DNA of 64,000 nucleotides from Ignavibacterium sp. (GTDB lineage Bacteria; Bacteroidota; Ignavibacteria; Ignavibacteriales; Ignavibacteriaceae), in NCBI RefSeq assembly GCF_025998815.1, contig NZ_AP026678.1, forward strand, positions 2,976,001-3,040,000, in the 5' to 3' direction. Under the pieces are notes generated by a model. It worked only from the letters and a program-made list of their open reading frames with translations. It ran no database searches and had not been told where the DNA came from. Every line of letters begins with the position of its first letter. Within the stretch, counting starts at the first letter, position 1. Below, in pieces: positions 8,636-17,664 of the stretch. Position numbers and translations under genes: made by a program.

Positions 8636-11404
8636 ATGAAAAAATTTTCTTACCAATTTATTTTCATTTTATTAATATTTATTTCATTTCAAACTTCACT
8701 CCTCTCACAAAGCGGTAAAATAGCAGGTAAAGTAATCGACGGAACAAGTAACGAAGGTATTCCTTTTGTCAATATCATTATTGAAGGTACTAATTATGGT
8801 GCTGCCTCTGATATTGATGGGAATTACAGTATCATCGGAGTTCCGCCGGGAACATACAATCTTAAAGCTTCTGCAATTGGTTATAATCCGCAAACTGTTC
8901 AGGGAGTTAAAGTTTCAATTGACCTGACAACTCAGGTTAATTTTACGCTTTATGAAACAAGTATTGAACTGAAAGAAGAAGTTGTTGTAGTAGCAACTCG
9001 TCCACCTGTAACTAAAGATTTAACTTCGTCAACATCTATAATCGGTGCTGATGAAATATCTGTTTTGCCGGTTACTGAATTTCAGGAAGTATTAAATCTT
9101 AAAGCAGGAATTGTTGGTGGCTCAGTCCGTGGTGGAAGAAAAGGTGAAGTTGTTTATGCAATTGATGGTGTTCCTGTAACAGATGTTTACGATGGTTCAA
9201 CGGTTGTTGATGTGAATGCAAATTCAATTCAGGAACTTCAGTTTATCAGTGGTGCATTTAATGCTGAATATGGAAGAGCACTTTCTGGTTATGTTAACAT
9301 CGCAACAAAAGATGGTGATAATAAGTTTAACGGAACTTTCACTTCTTATATTGGTGATTATTACAGCACTAACGATAAAATCTTCCGCGACATCAAAAAC
9401 TTTCAGCCAGTTAATATCAGAAATTTCGAGGGAAGTTTCAGTGGTCCTATCATTCAGAACACTTTATTCTTTTATCTGAATGCAAGATATATTTACTTTG
9501 GCGGATGGATAAACGGAAAGAGAGTGTTTAATCCTTGGAACATAACTGAAAATCGCGGCGCATCTTTCCCGCTTGCAGAAAGATATATTTTAAGTGTTAA
9601 TCCTGATAGTGGTTTGGGCGATGGCAAAATTGTTCCGATGAATTGGAACGAAAAAATTTATGGTCAGGGAAAACTTACTTACAGACCATTTACCAATTTT
9701 AAAATAAACTATAGCTATTTCCTCGATAAGGTTGATTATCAGGATTACGATCATTCATTTGCCTATAATCCTGATGGTGATTATAAGAGATTCAGAAAAG
9801 GATATACAAACATTCTCGGTTTAACTCACACACTTACTCCAAATTCATTTTACACTCTGAACTTTACATACTTCTTCAAGAGTTACAAACAGTATGTGTA
9901 TGAAGATCCGAATGATCCAAGATATACTAATGATGTATTGCTCGGTCAACAGCCGGCTGAGGTTCCAAGTTTCAGAACAGGTGGAACTCAGGCAGGAAAC
10001 TTTAAGAGACTTACAAATACTTACGGTGTGAAATGGGATTTCACCTCGCAGGTTGATAAAATTAATATGGTAAAATTTGGTGTTGAATTTAATTATCACA
10101 ACCTCGGATTTGATGATATTTATCTTATGCAACCACTAAATACAGAAGACCCAAGAGTTACAAGAAATCCTTTCGTCAGAAGATACATACCTAATCCGGA
10201 TGACCCGAATGAAAATCTTAACATCAATCGTTATATCCGCAAGCCAATAGAATTTTCTGCATATCTACAGGACAAAATTGAATTAAATGAAATGATCATA
10301 AATGTTGGTGTTCGTATGGATTATTTTAAACCAGATGGAAAGCTTCTGGTTGATCCAACTGATCCTGATGTTTACAGACCAAAGAAACCGGAAAATATTG
10401 CTCTTTCGCTTGAAGAAAGAAAAGCTAAATGGTATAAAGATCCAACTGATAAAATACAACTTAGTCCAAGACTTGGTATAGCTTTTCCGATTACCGACAG
10501 AGGAGTAATTCACTTTTCATACGGACACTTTTTCCAGATTCCAAACTTTGATATTCTCTTCACTAACCCTGAATATAAGTTTGGTTTCGGAACTGGTAAC
10601 CTTGGAATTGCCGGTAACCCAGACTTAAAGCCACAACAAACAATAAGTGGTGAAATTGGATTGCAACAAGCTTTAACTGATGATATCACTTTTGACTTAA
10701 CAGGTTATTTCAGAGATATAAGAAATCTTGCCGGAACAAGAGCAGATGAAATAAGAATATTTGGCGGAACTTCCACTTACAGTCAGTTTGTGAATAGTGA
10801 CTTTGGATTTGTTAAAGGAATTGTTTTCACATTAACAAAAAGATTGTCGAACAACTGGTCAGCTACAATTGATTACACATTCCAATCAGCAAAAGGGAAT
10901 GCATCTGATCCGGCAGCAACACGAAATGCTATCGCCGGTGGTGCTCAACCAGAAATTCAGTTAGTCAGATTAGATTGGGACCAGACTCATACGGTTAATG
11001 CAACATTTTCATATACATCAGAAGCTGATTGGGGCTTTAGCTTGATTGGCTCTTATGGAAGTGGTTTTCCTTATACTCCGACACAATCATTTAATCTATC
11101 GGCGTTGTTAACAAATAGCGAACTTAAACCATCTTCATTCAATGTTGATTTAAGAGCTTATAAAGATATTCAGCTTGGTTTTATGAAAATTAGTTTCTTC
11201 ACCCGTGTTTACAATTTGTTTGATATTCAGAATCAGGTTAATGTTTACAACGACAGCGGCACAGCAGATTTTACAATTGATGAATATTTAAGACGCAGAG
11301 AGGGAAATCCTGAATTAGTTAATACACTTGATGAATATTACCGAAACCCAACATTTTATTCTGAACCAAGAAGAATAGAAGTTGGAGCAACATTATTCTT
11401 TTAA
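8636..11404 (+). CDS. TonB-dependent receptor with carboxypeptidase-regulatory-like N-domain
   Basis: A 922-aa outer-membrane protein. A signal peptide covers about residues 1-25. A carboxypeptidase-regulatory-like beta-sandwich follows at about 27-115 (GKVIDGTSNEGIPFVNIIIE, IDGNYSIIGVPPGTYNLKA), then a plug domain at about 125-235 (VVYAIDGVPVTDVYDG). The rest is a long beta-barrel ending in an aromatic terminal strand (RRIEVGATLFF). The layout matches SusC/CirA-like receptors of the Bacteroidota, but no SusD lipoprotein follows. Instead comes a large secreted protein whose start codon overlaps this stop by one base. The substrate is unknown. Confidence 0.9.
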   Translation: MKKFSYQFIFILLIFISFQTSLLSQSGKIAGKVIDGTSNEGIPFVNIIIEGTNYGAASDIDGNYSIIGVPPGTYNLKASAIGYNPQTVQGVKVSIDLTTQVNFTLYETSIELKEEVVVVATRPPVTKDLTSSTSIIGADEISVLPVTEFQEVLNLKAGIVGGSVRGGRKGEVVYAIDGVPVTDVYDGSTVVDVNANSIQELQFISGAFNAEYGRALSGYVNIATKDGDNKFNGTFTSYIGDYYSTNDKIFRDIKNFQPVNIRNFEGSFSGPIIQNTLFFYLNARYIYFGGWINGKRVFNPWNITENRGASFPLAERYILSVNPDSGLGDGKIVPMNWNEKIYGQGKLTYRPFTNFKINYSYFLDKVDYQDYDHSFAYNPDGDYKRFRKGYTNILGLTHTLTPNSFYTLNFTYFFKSYKQYVYEDPNDPRYTNDVLLGQQPAEVPSFRTGGTQAGNFKRLTNTYGVKWDFTSQVDKINMVKFGVEFNYHNLGFDDIYLMQPLNTEDPRVTRNPFVRRYIPNPDDPNENLNINRYIRKPIEFSAYLQDKIELNEMIINVGVRMDYFKPDGKLLVDPTDPDVYRPKKPENIALSLEERKAKWYKDPTDKIQLSPRLGIAFPITDRGVIHFSYGHFFQIPNFDILFTNPEYKFGFGTGNLGIAGNPDLKPQQTISGEIGLQQALTDDITFDLTGYFRDIRNLAGTRADEIRIFGGTSTYSQFVNSDFGFVKGIVFTLTKRLSNNWSATIDYTFQSAKGNASDPAATRNAIAGGAQPEIQLVRLDWDQTHTVNATFSYTSEADWGFSLIGSYGSGFPYTPTQSFNLSALLTNSELKPSSFNVDLRAYKDIQLGFMKISFFTRVYNLFDIQNQVNVYNDSGTADFTIDEYLRRREGNPELVNTLDEYYRNPTFYSEPRRIEVGATLFF

Positions 11405-14400
11405 TGGAAAAAAACGGATTAAAAATTATGAAAGTAAATGTTAAATATCTGATAATAGTTTTAGCTTTGTTATCAATGCTTCCATTGGAAGTATTTGCAC
11501 AACAGCGAATTACAGAAAGAGGAACTCCTAATTTCAGAAAAGTTGGAGTTCATCGCGGTAATCAGGTTAGAACCGTGTTTACAAATTACGGAGTTATTGC
11601 TCAACCTGGTAATGAAGGACCAAGAGGTGCCTGGCGTTATGACGCTAATGGATATGTTGGCGATGTCTCACCACTTGTTGGACTCAGACTTCCGATAAGA
11701 GATTGGAGACCGGATTCACTTAACAGACCTGATACAATTTATTCTGTTATAATTACGCCGGTTGATCGTCCCGGAGGTGGAGAAGGTGGCATTGGTGGTT
11801 CTTATACTTTCGAACCAATTCCCGGATTTGCCAATCCATTTACCAAGGAAGTCGGTAAAGGTGTTGCGATGAGTCATCAACCGGAAACCTGGCCTCCATT
11901 CTGGCCAGATTATCCGGATTGGACTTACTCTGGTGATCCGATAATTATTGACGGAAAAGATGTTACTCCTCAGGTTGACTGGAACGGATTTTTTGGAAGA
12001 GGACAACTAAATGCTGATCAGGAAAGTTATTTCTGGATGGATGATAACCGGGATCAGGAAGCTTATTTATCTTATGGATTCTTGCCTGATAGTCTGGATG
12101 CCTCGAGAAGAGGACAGGCAATTCAGGTTTCGGTGAGAGGACTTCAGTGGTCAAACTTCCTTGCCCAGGATGTAATTTTCTGGCTTTATAATATTAAGAA
12201 TGATGGAACTGAAAATTATGATCAGGCAGTGTTTGGTGTATTGGTCGGAACTTATGTTGGAGTAGAAAACCCTGAATGGAATGATGATGTATCCTTCTTC
12301 GACATACGCGAAGCAATAACTTATACCTGGGATTTTGACAGATATATTTCTCCATCTGCAAATCCAAGGTGGTTACCTGATCCTACACAAGTCGGCTACA
12401 TTGCTTATGCATTTCTTGAATCGCCCGGAAACGAATATGATGGCATTGATAACGATGCAGATAATGATAACGGCTATGATTGTTATTCACCTTTCGCAAC
12501 AAACTTTGTTGAAGCGGATTTTCAACCCAGAACTGTTCAGGCAGGACAAAAATTAGTCTTGATTGATAAGAATACTTTTCAAAGAACTGCTTTCACCATG
12601 CCAAATGATACAGTAACTGTTTATTCGATGGGAGTTCCTTTCTTCCTTCAGCCGGGTGTTACAGAATTAAGAGAAGGGGATTTTATTCAGCAGTCAAGTG
12701 AAGTTAATCCAAATGCGATAGATGGAATTGATAATGACCTTGACGGAATTATTGATGAAAGCTTTCTTGTTCATTACAGAGTTTTAAAAATTGACAGATC
12801 AGGACAGGTTCCGATTGTCCTGATTGATCAGCTTGCACCTGTTATGTACAAAGATTTTGTTGGAAATCTTGGAACAACTGATAAAATGCTCGATGAGTCG
12901 AGAAGTGATTTAGCTGATAATGATTGTGATTGGGATGCAGAATTTGATGATGTTGGTGCAGATGGAAAAGCTGGTACAAATGACTTTGGTGAAGGCGATG
13001 GTATTCCAACACCAGGTGAACCAAACTTTGATGCTACTGATGTTGATGAATCAGACCAGATTGGTTTGACATCATTTCAGTATTTCGTGCCTGCCGGTGT
13101 TATTACGATGAGTGATGATTTTGATATGTGGAGAAGAATGAAACCAGGATTTTTCCAGGTACCAAGATCAATCGTAAATAATGTTGCTATCCGTGGCGAA
13201 GATGGTGATTTTATTTATGGCTCAGGTTATTTTCCACTGCTTGCAGGTAAGACTGAGAGATTTTCATTAGCGCTTGCTTTCGGATCAGATTTCCCAGCCG
13301 TTCTTAAGACAAAACAAATAGCTCAGACTATTTATAATGCTAATTACAATTTCCCAAAACCACCGGAAAAACCAACAGTTACAGCAGTTGCCGGTGATGG
13401 AAAAGTTACACTTTATTGGGATCGAGTTGCAGAAGAGTCCGTTGATCCAACTTTAAGAGTAAAGGATTTTGAAGGTTATAAAATTTATAAAGGAACTGAT
13501 CCTGATTTATCTGACGCACTGCAAATTACGGATTTCAATGGAAACAAAGTGTTTTACAAACCTATTGCTCAATTTGATTTGATTAATGGAGTAAAAGGAT
13601 TGTTTGTTCCATCAGCAACATTGTATGAATTAACAAGCGGTGCTCCTTTCTATCTTGGTTCTGATAATGGTATTCAGAATTTCTATGTTGATAATGATGT
13701 TATAAACGGAAGAACTTATTATTACGCAGTAGTTGCTTATGACAGAGGAGATCCAACAAAAGATATTTTCCCATCAGAGAATACAAGATTTATTTCGAAG
13801 GACGCTCTTGGAAATATTTCAACAGACATTAACACAGTCGCAATAATTCCAAATGCGCCTGTTGCCGGATATGTTCCACCGGCATCGGGATTAGCTGCTT
13901 CCAGAGAAAGCGGTTACTCAAATGTGGTCCCTTATTTTGAGGTTCTTGATCCGACAAGAGTTGCTGACAAAAATTATAAAATTGTTTTCAACGATAAATA
14001 CTATGTAACACCAGGTAATCTTAAAGATAGTATCAGCATATCTGATAAATATTCTGTTATTGACCTTGCAACTAATAATGTGGTATTAAACAATGCAGCA
14101 ATTCAACCTGAAAACGGAATAGTATTTAACGGAACAAGATTATCAATCGACCCTTCATATCAATCGTTGGATAGCATCAGACTCGACAGAAACAGAAGTG
14201 GATGGAATAACAACAGACCCGGTAATTTGCGATTTACTGTGGACCAATTTGTCTCTGCAAATCTAAGTGCTACAAAATATCCAAGAGATTATATGTTAGT
14301 TTTCACTGATGCTTATCAGGATTCTTCTAATAAATTAACTCAGATTTTCGGTAACTCAGCGCCTCCTGCGAAGCTTGTAAATTTCAGAGCGTATGATATT

Positions 14401-14997
14401 ACTGATAAAAATAATCCCGTTAGAGTTCAATTTGGATTCAGTGAACTTTCACCATTCAGAAGAGATACCATATCATTTAATGATGTTGTGATTCTTTCAG
14501 ACGCTGAAGGAAAGAAATTCTCCTGGAGAATAACTTTTAACGGTGATAGTTCATCGAATTTCCCAATAGGTGGAGACACTTTATTCCTCTATATAAATAA
14601 ACCATTAACTGGTCAGGATGTATTTACATTCTCAACATCAAAACCAGCTTACGATCCTAACAGCGCTCTGCAGCAACTTGAAAGAGTCAAAGCTGTTCCA
14701 AATCCTTATGTCGTATCAAATGTTTATGAACAGCCACTTCCACCGACTGTAAGAGGAAGGGGTGAAAGAGTTATTTACTTCACAAATCTTCCTCCAAAGA
14801 GCAGAGTTCATATTTATACTTCGAGTGGAAATCATGTTAAAACTATTGAACACGATGGAGATTTAAATGATGGCACCGTTGTTTGGGATGTGAGAACAAA
14901 AGAAGGTTTGGATGTTGCATATGGAGTTTATTTCTATGTTGTTGAAATGGATGGCGTAAGTGAGAAAAAGACTGGCAAACTTGCAATTATTAAATAA
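11404..14997 (+). CDS. Very large secreted protein with acidic Asp-rich repeats and a C-terminal FlgD-like/sorting-type domain
   Basis: Up to 1197 aa. The first ATG overlaps the previous stop (TAATG). A second ATG at 11431 gives a cleaner signal peptide (MKVNVKYLIIVLALLSMLPL, ending VFA) and may be the true start. Calcium-site-like Asp motifs occur near residues 342-352 (DGIDNDADND), 438-448 (DGIDNDLDGI) and 496-550. A fibronectin-III-like segment lies around residues 655-760 (KVTLYWDRVAEE, FEGYKIYKGTDPDL). The C-terminus (AVPNPYVVSN, later YGVYFYVVEMDG, GKLAIIK) resembles FlgD-Ig/T9SS carboxy-terminal domains, though it lacks the full YPNPFNP motif. It is probably a surface partner of the receptor upstream; its function is unknown. 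Confidence 0.8.
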   Translation: MEKNGLKIMKVNVKYLIIVLALLSMLPLEVFAQQRITERGTPNFRKVGVHRGNQVRTVFTNYGVIAQPGNEGPRGAWRYDANGYVGDVSPLVGLRLPIRDWRPDSLNRPDTIYSVIITPVDRPGGGEGGIGGSYTFEPIPGFANPFTKEVGKGVAMSHQPETWPPFWPDYPDWTYSGDPIIIDGKDVTPQVDWNGFFGRGQLNADQESYFWMDDNRDQEAYLSYGFLPDSLDASRRGQAIQVSVRGLQWSNFLAQDVIFWLYNIKNDGTENYDQAVFGVLVGTYVGVENPEWNDDVSFFDIREAITYTWDFDRYISPSANPRWLPDPTQVGYIAYAFLESPGNEYDGIDNDADNDNGYDCYSPFATNFVEADFQPRTVQAGQKLVLIDKNTFQRTAFTMPNDTVTVYSMGVPFFLQPGVTELREGDFIQQSSEVNPNAIDGIDNDLDGIIDESFLVHYRVLKIDRSGQVPIVLIDQLAPVMYKDFVGNLGTTDKMLDESRSDLADNDCDWDAEFDDVGADGKAGTNDFGEGDGIPTPGEPNFDATDVDESDQIGLTSFQYFVPAGVITMSDDFDMWRRMKPGFFQVPRSIVNNVAIRGEDGDFIYGSGYFPLLAGKTERFSLALAFGSDFPAVLKTKQIAQTIYNANYNFPKPPEKPTVTAVAGDGKVTLYWDRVAEESVDPTLRVKDFEGYKIYKGTDPDLSDALQITDFNGNKVFYKPIAQFDLINGVKGLFVPSATLYELTSGAPFYLGSDNGIQNFYVDNDVINGRTYYYAVVAYDRGDPTKDIFPSENTRFISKDALGNISTDINTVAIIPNAPVAGYVPPASGLAASRESGYSNVVPYFEVLDPTRVADKNYKIVFNDKYYVTPGNLKDSISISDKYSVIDLATNNVVLNNAAIQPENGIVFNGTRLSIDPSYQSLDSIRLDRNRSGWNNNRPGNLRFTVDQFVSANLSATKYPRDYMLVFTDAYQDSSNKLTQIFGNSAPPAKLVNFRAYDITDKNNPVRVQFGFSELSPFRRDTISFNDVVILSDAEGKKFSWRITFNGDSSSNFPIGGDTLFLYINKPLTGQDVFTFSTSKPAYDPNSALQQLERVKAVPNPYVVSNVYEQPLPPTVRGRGERVIYFTNLPPKSRVHIYTSSGNHVKTIEHDGDLNDGTVVWDVRTKEGLDVAYGVYFYVVEMDGVSEKKTGKLAIIK

Positions 14998-15017
14998 GAT
15001 TTTAAGTGGAGTTTAAT

Positions 15018-16049
15018 ATGAATAAAAAAATAATCTCTCTGATTTTAATAATAGCAGCAAGCGCTTTAATAATTCCACAATCGAAAGTTGGAACTACTGC
15101 TGCAAACTTTTTAACAATTCCTGTTGGACCAAGAGCTACTGCAATGGGAGGAGCTTTCTCTGCAGTTGCTAATGATGCTACAACTTCATTCTGGAATCCC
15201 TCAGGTTTATCACGAATGAACAGAAGTGAGTTTACCGTAACCACTGCTGAATGGCTTGTTAATACAAGACTTAACTGGATTGGGCTTGCATTCAAATTCG
15301 ATGATGATAATGCCGTGGGTGTAAGTATAAACCAACTTGATTATGGTGAAGAAGAGATAACCACACCTGACCAACCAGATGGCACTGGTCAGAAATGGTC
15401 AGCAAATGATCTTGCAGTGAGTTTATCTTATTCACGCAATTTAACAGACAGATTTTCAATCGGTGGAACCGTAAAATACATAACTCAGAAAATCTGGAAC
15501 GAAAGTGCTTCTGCATTTGCTCTCGATATTGGTTTACTGTTCTACACAGAACTTGATGGATTAAGATTAGGTGCAAACATTTCTAATTTCGGAACCGAAA
15601 TGAAACTTGATGGAAAAGATTTGAAGAGACCAATAGATGTTGATCCTTCAAATGCCGGTAACAATCCGAATATTGCAGGTTCTCTTGATACAGATAGTTG
15701 GCCTCTTCCGTTAGTTTTTACAGTCGGGCTTGCTTATGATTTGAATTTTTTTGAACAGTGGAAAGTTACTTTAACATCTGATGCTGTGATTCCTAATAAC
15801 CAATCAACACACACAAATGTTGGTGTTGAAGTTGGTTGGAACAATATGTTATTTTTGCGCGGTGGCTATTATGGTTTGTTCAAAGATAAGAACGACAAAT
15901 TATTTTCTTCCCAAAGTTCTGATGGTCTGACTGCAGGTGTAGGTGTTCAATATGACTTTGGGGATTTTTTTGCTAAGTTTGATTACAGCTATTCAAATCT
16001 CGGAATTTTTAATGAAGTGTCAAGATTCTCTTTAAGTGTTGGTCTATAA
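15018..16049 (+). CDS. PorV/PorQ-family outer-membrane protein
   Basis: A 343-aa beta-barrel-type protein with a signal peptide (MNKKIISLILIIAAS). The family hallmark directly follows cleavage: VGTTAANFLTIPVGPRATAMG with AFSAVANDATTSFWNPSGL. The ATG at 15018 is preferred over the GTG at 15006 because AAGTGGAG (15004-15011) forms its ribosome site. PorV is the T9SS shuttle that delivers cargo to the cell surface, and in this phylum paralogues often sit next to secreted or receptor genes. Lying 20 bases after the 1197-aa protein and 33 before a sorting-domain protein, it is likely in the same transcript. Whether it is true PorV or an export paralogue cannot be decided here. Confidence 0.85.
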   Translation: MNKKIISLILIIAASALIIPQSKVGTTAANFLTIPVGPRATAMGGAFSAVANDATTSFWNPSGLSRMNRSEFTVTTAEWLVNTRLNWIGLAFKFDDDNAVGVSINQLDYGEEEITTPDQPDGTGQKWSANDLAVSLSYSRNLTDRFSIGGTVKYITQKIWNESASAFALDIGLLFYTELDGLRLGANISNFGTEMKLDGKDLKRPIDVDPSNAGNNPNIAGSLDTDSWPLPLVFTVGLAYDLNFFEQWKVTLTSDAVIPNNQSTHTNVGVEVGWNNMLFLRGGYYGLFKDKNDKLFSSQSSDGLTAGVGVQYDFGDFFAKFDYSYSNLGIFNEVSRFSLSVGL

Positions 16050-16082
16050 AAAATATTCACCTAACTAAATATGAGGTATAAT

Positions 16083-17582
16083 ATGAAAAAACTAGTGATT
16101 ACTGCTTTGATGCTTTTCACTACATTCAGCTTCGCTCAGACAATTCCTGTTACATTTAATGTTGATATGGGCGTAGCTGCTTTCAAGGGTCAATTTAACC
16201 CATCTACTGATCAGGTTGTGATCAGAGGAGATTTCCAGGCTGACGCTGGTGACCCAGGCGGCAACTGGCAAGGAAACTTATTTGCTATGAGTGATACAGA
16301 TGGTGATACCATCTACACTCTTACAGTTGATTTCCCGAATTCCACCAATGGTAATAATTATGAATTTAAATTCGTAATCGCTCCTGATGGTTGGGAAGGT
16401 TCACCGAACAGAACTTTTACTGTTCAAGCACCTGGCGTTGTTCTACCTACTTATTGGTTTAACAATGATAGCTTGTACAGAACAGCTGTAACAAATACTT
16501 TTAATTTCACTGCAGATATAAGTGGAATTCTCGGTATTGGTCTTGGTGGTGCTTTTGATCCAAACTCCGACTCACTGCTTGTTATGGGAATGACCTGGTC
16601 AGGCAATGGAACTGTACTTAATGAAGGTAACAGAAGACTCTTTAATACAGATCCATTCAACCCGGGAATTTATACAACAAGTTTAGATGTTGCAGGTTTC
16701 CTTGGTGCAAATGAGGAATGGAAATTTAAAGCTTATCCTGATAACAGATTTGCAAATACTGGATGGGAAGACAGACCAAACAGAGTAGTTACTTTTGAAG
16801 CTGATGGTACTACTCAGGATCTTGGTGTTATTGTTCCTGAAATTTTCCCACTTCTTGCACCATTGAGTTCTGATGTCAATGTTCAGATTACTGTTGATAT
16901 GACAGGAGCTGTTAACTTTTACAACAATGAACCTGTTCCAATTGATCAGATTGAATTCGTAGGTATGCGTGGCGGTGCAGACTTCTTAGGAAGCTGGAAC
17001 TCAGGTGGCTGCTGGTGTGCAGATGATACTACTACAGGACAGATGAAAGTTCTTCAGAGAATTCCTCAAACAAACAAATGGACTATAACAGTTACTGCTC
17101 CAGCTGGAACAAATGCCGGAAATTATGCTTATAAATTTGGTGTTATGTATCCTGGTGCTGATACTGTTAATGGTGGTTCAAATCCACTTGATAATGAAGC
17201 TGGATTCGGTCAGAACCACAGATTATTCTTATTCCAGGCACCTGGTGGATTAATTGTTATCAATAATCGTTTTGGTGATTTCACTTCTTCAGTTGATCAG
17301 ATTAGTGATGTTGTTCCGGCAACTTATGTTCTTGAGCAAAACTATCCTAATCCATTCAACCCTGTAACAACAATCAGATATAGTTTGCCTAAAGAAGGTC
17401 TTGTTTCGCTAAAAGTTTATAATATCCTGGGTCAGGAAGTTGTAACTTTGGTTAATCAGGAGCAAACTGCGGGCACTTACGAAGTAAAATTCGGTGCGCC
17501 AAATATGGCAAGCGGAATGTACTTCTATACTTTGGAAGCTAATGGTGTTTCTTTAACACGTAAAATGATGCTAGTGAAGTAG
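16083..17582 (+). CDS. T9SS-type sorting-domain protein with three starch-binding-like repeats
   Basis: A 499-aa secreted protein starting at the ATG at 16083 (GAGGT ribosome site overlapping an in-frame ATG at 16071). The signal peptide ends FSFAQ. Three domains of about 110-130 residues share a pattern with VTFNVDM, an NP/DQV strand, W/G-rich loops and YEFKFV-type strands, resembling CBM20-like or SusE-like beta-sandwiches. The C-terminus is a textbook type A sorting domain: LEQNYPNPFNPVTTIRYSLP, VYNILGQEVVTLV, ASGMYFYTLEA and KMMLVK. This domain targets the protein through the type IX system for cell-surface attachment. It ends the operon, just before a strong terminator. Confidence 0.88.
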   Translation: MKKLVITALMLFTTFSFAQTIPVTFNVDMGVAAFKGQFNPSTDQVVIRGDFQADAGDPGGNWQGNLFAMSDTDGDTIYTLTVDFPNSTNGNNYEFKFVIAPDGWEGSPNRTFTVQAPGVVLPTYWFNNDSLYRTAVTNTFNFTADISGILGIGLGGAFDPNSDSLLVMGMTWSGNGTVLNEGNRRLFNTDPFNPGIYTTSLDVAGFLGANEEWKFKAYPDNRFANTGWEDRPNRVVTFEADGTTQDLGVIVPEIFPLLAPLSSDVNVQITVDMTGAVNFYNNEPVPIDQIEFVGMRGGADFLGSWNSGGCWCADDTTTGQMKVLQRIPQTNKWTITVTAPAGTNAGNYAYKFGVMYPGADTVNGGSNPLDNEAGFGQNHRLFLFQAPGGLIVINNRFGDFTSSVDQISDVVPATYVLEQNYPNPFNPVTTIRYSLPKEGLVSLKVYNILGQEVVTLVNQEQTAGTYEVKFGAPNMASGMYFYTLEANGVSLTRKMMLVK

Positions 17583-17604
17583 TAATTGAATCTATAAAAA
17601 TCAG

Positions 17605-17633
17605 AAAAGGCGAGTGAATAACTCGCCTTTTTT
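17605..17633 (+). terminator. Rho-independent terminator of the outer-membrane operon
   Basis: An 11-bp perfect stem, AAAAGGCGAGT paired with ACTCGCCTTTT, has a five-base loop GAATA and a run of T. It lies 22 bases after the sorting-domain gene. Read from the other strand it also has a short T-run, so it may serve the converging kinase gene too. Confidence 0.93.
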
Positions 17634-17664
17634 GTTGGATAAAAGAAATAAAAATTTTTCAAAG

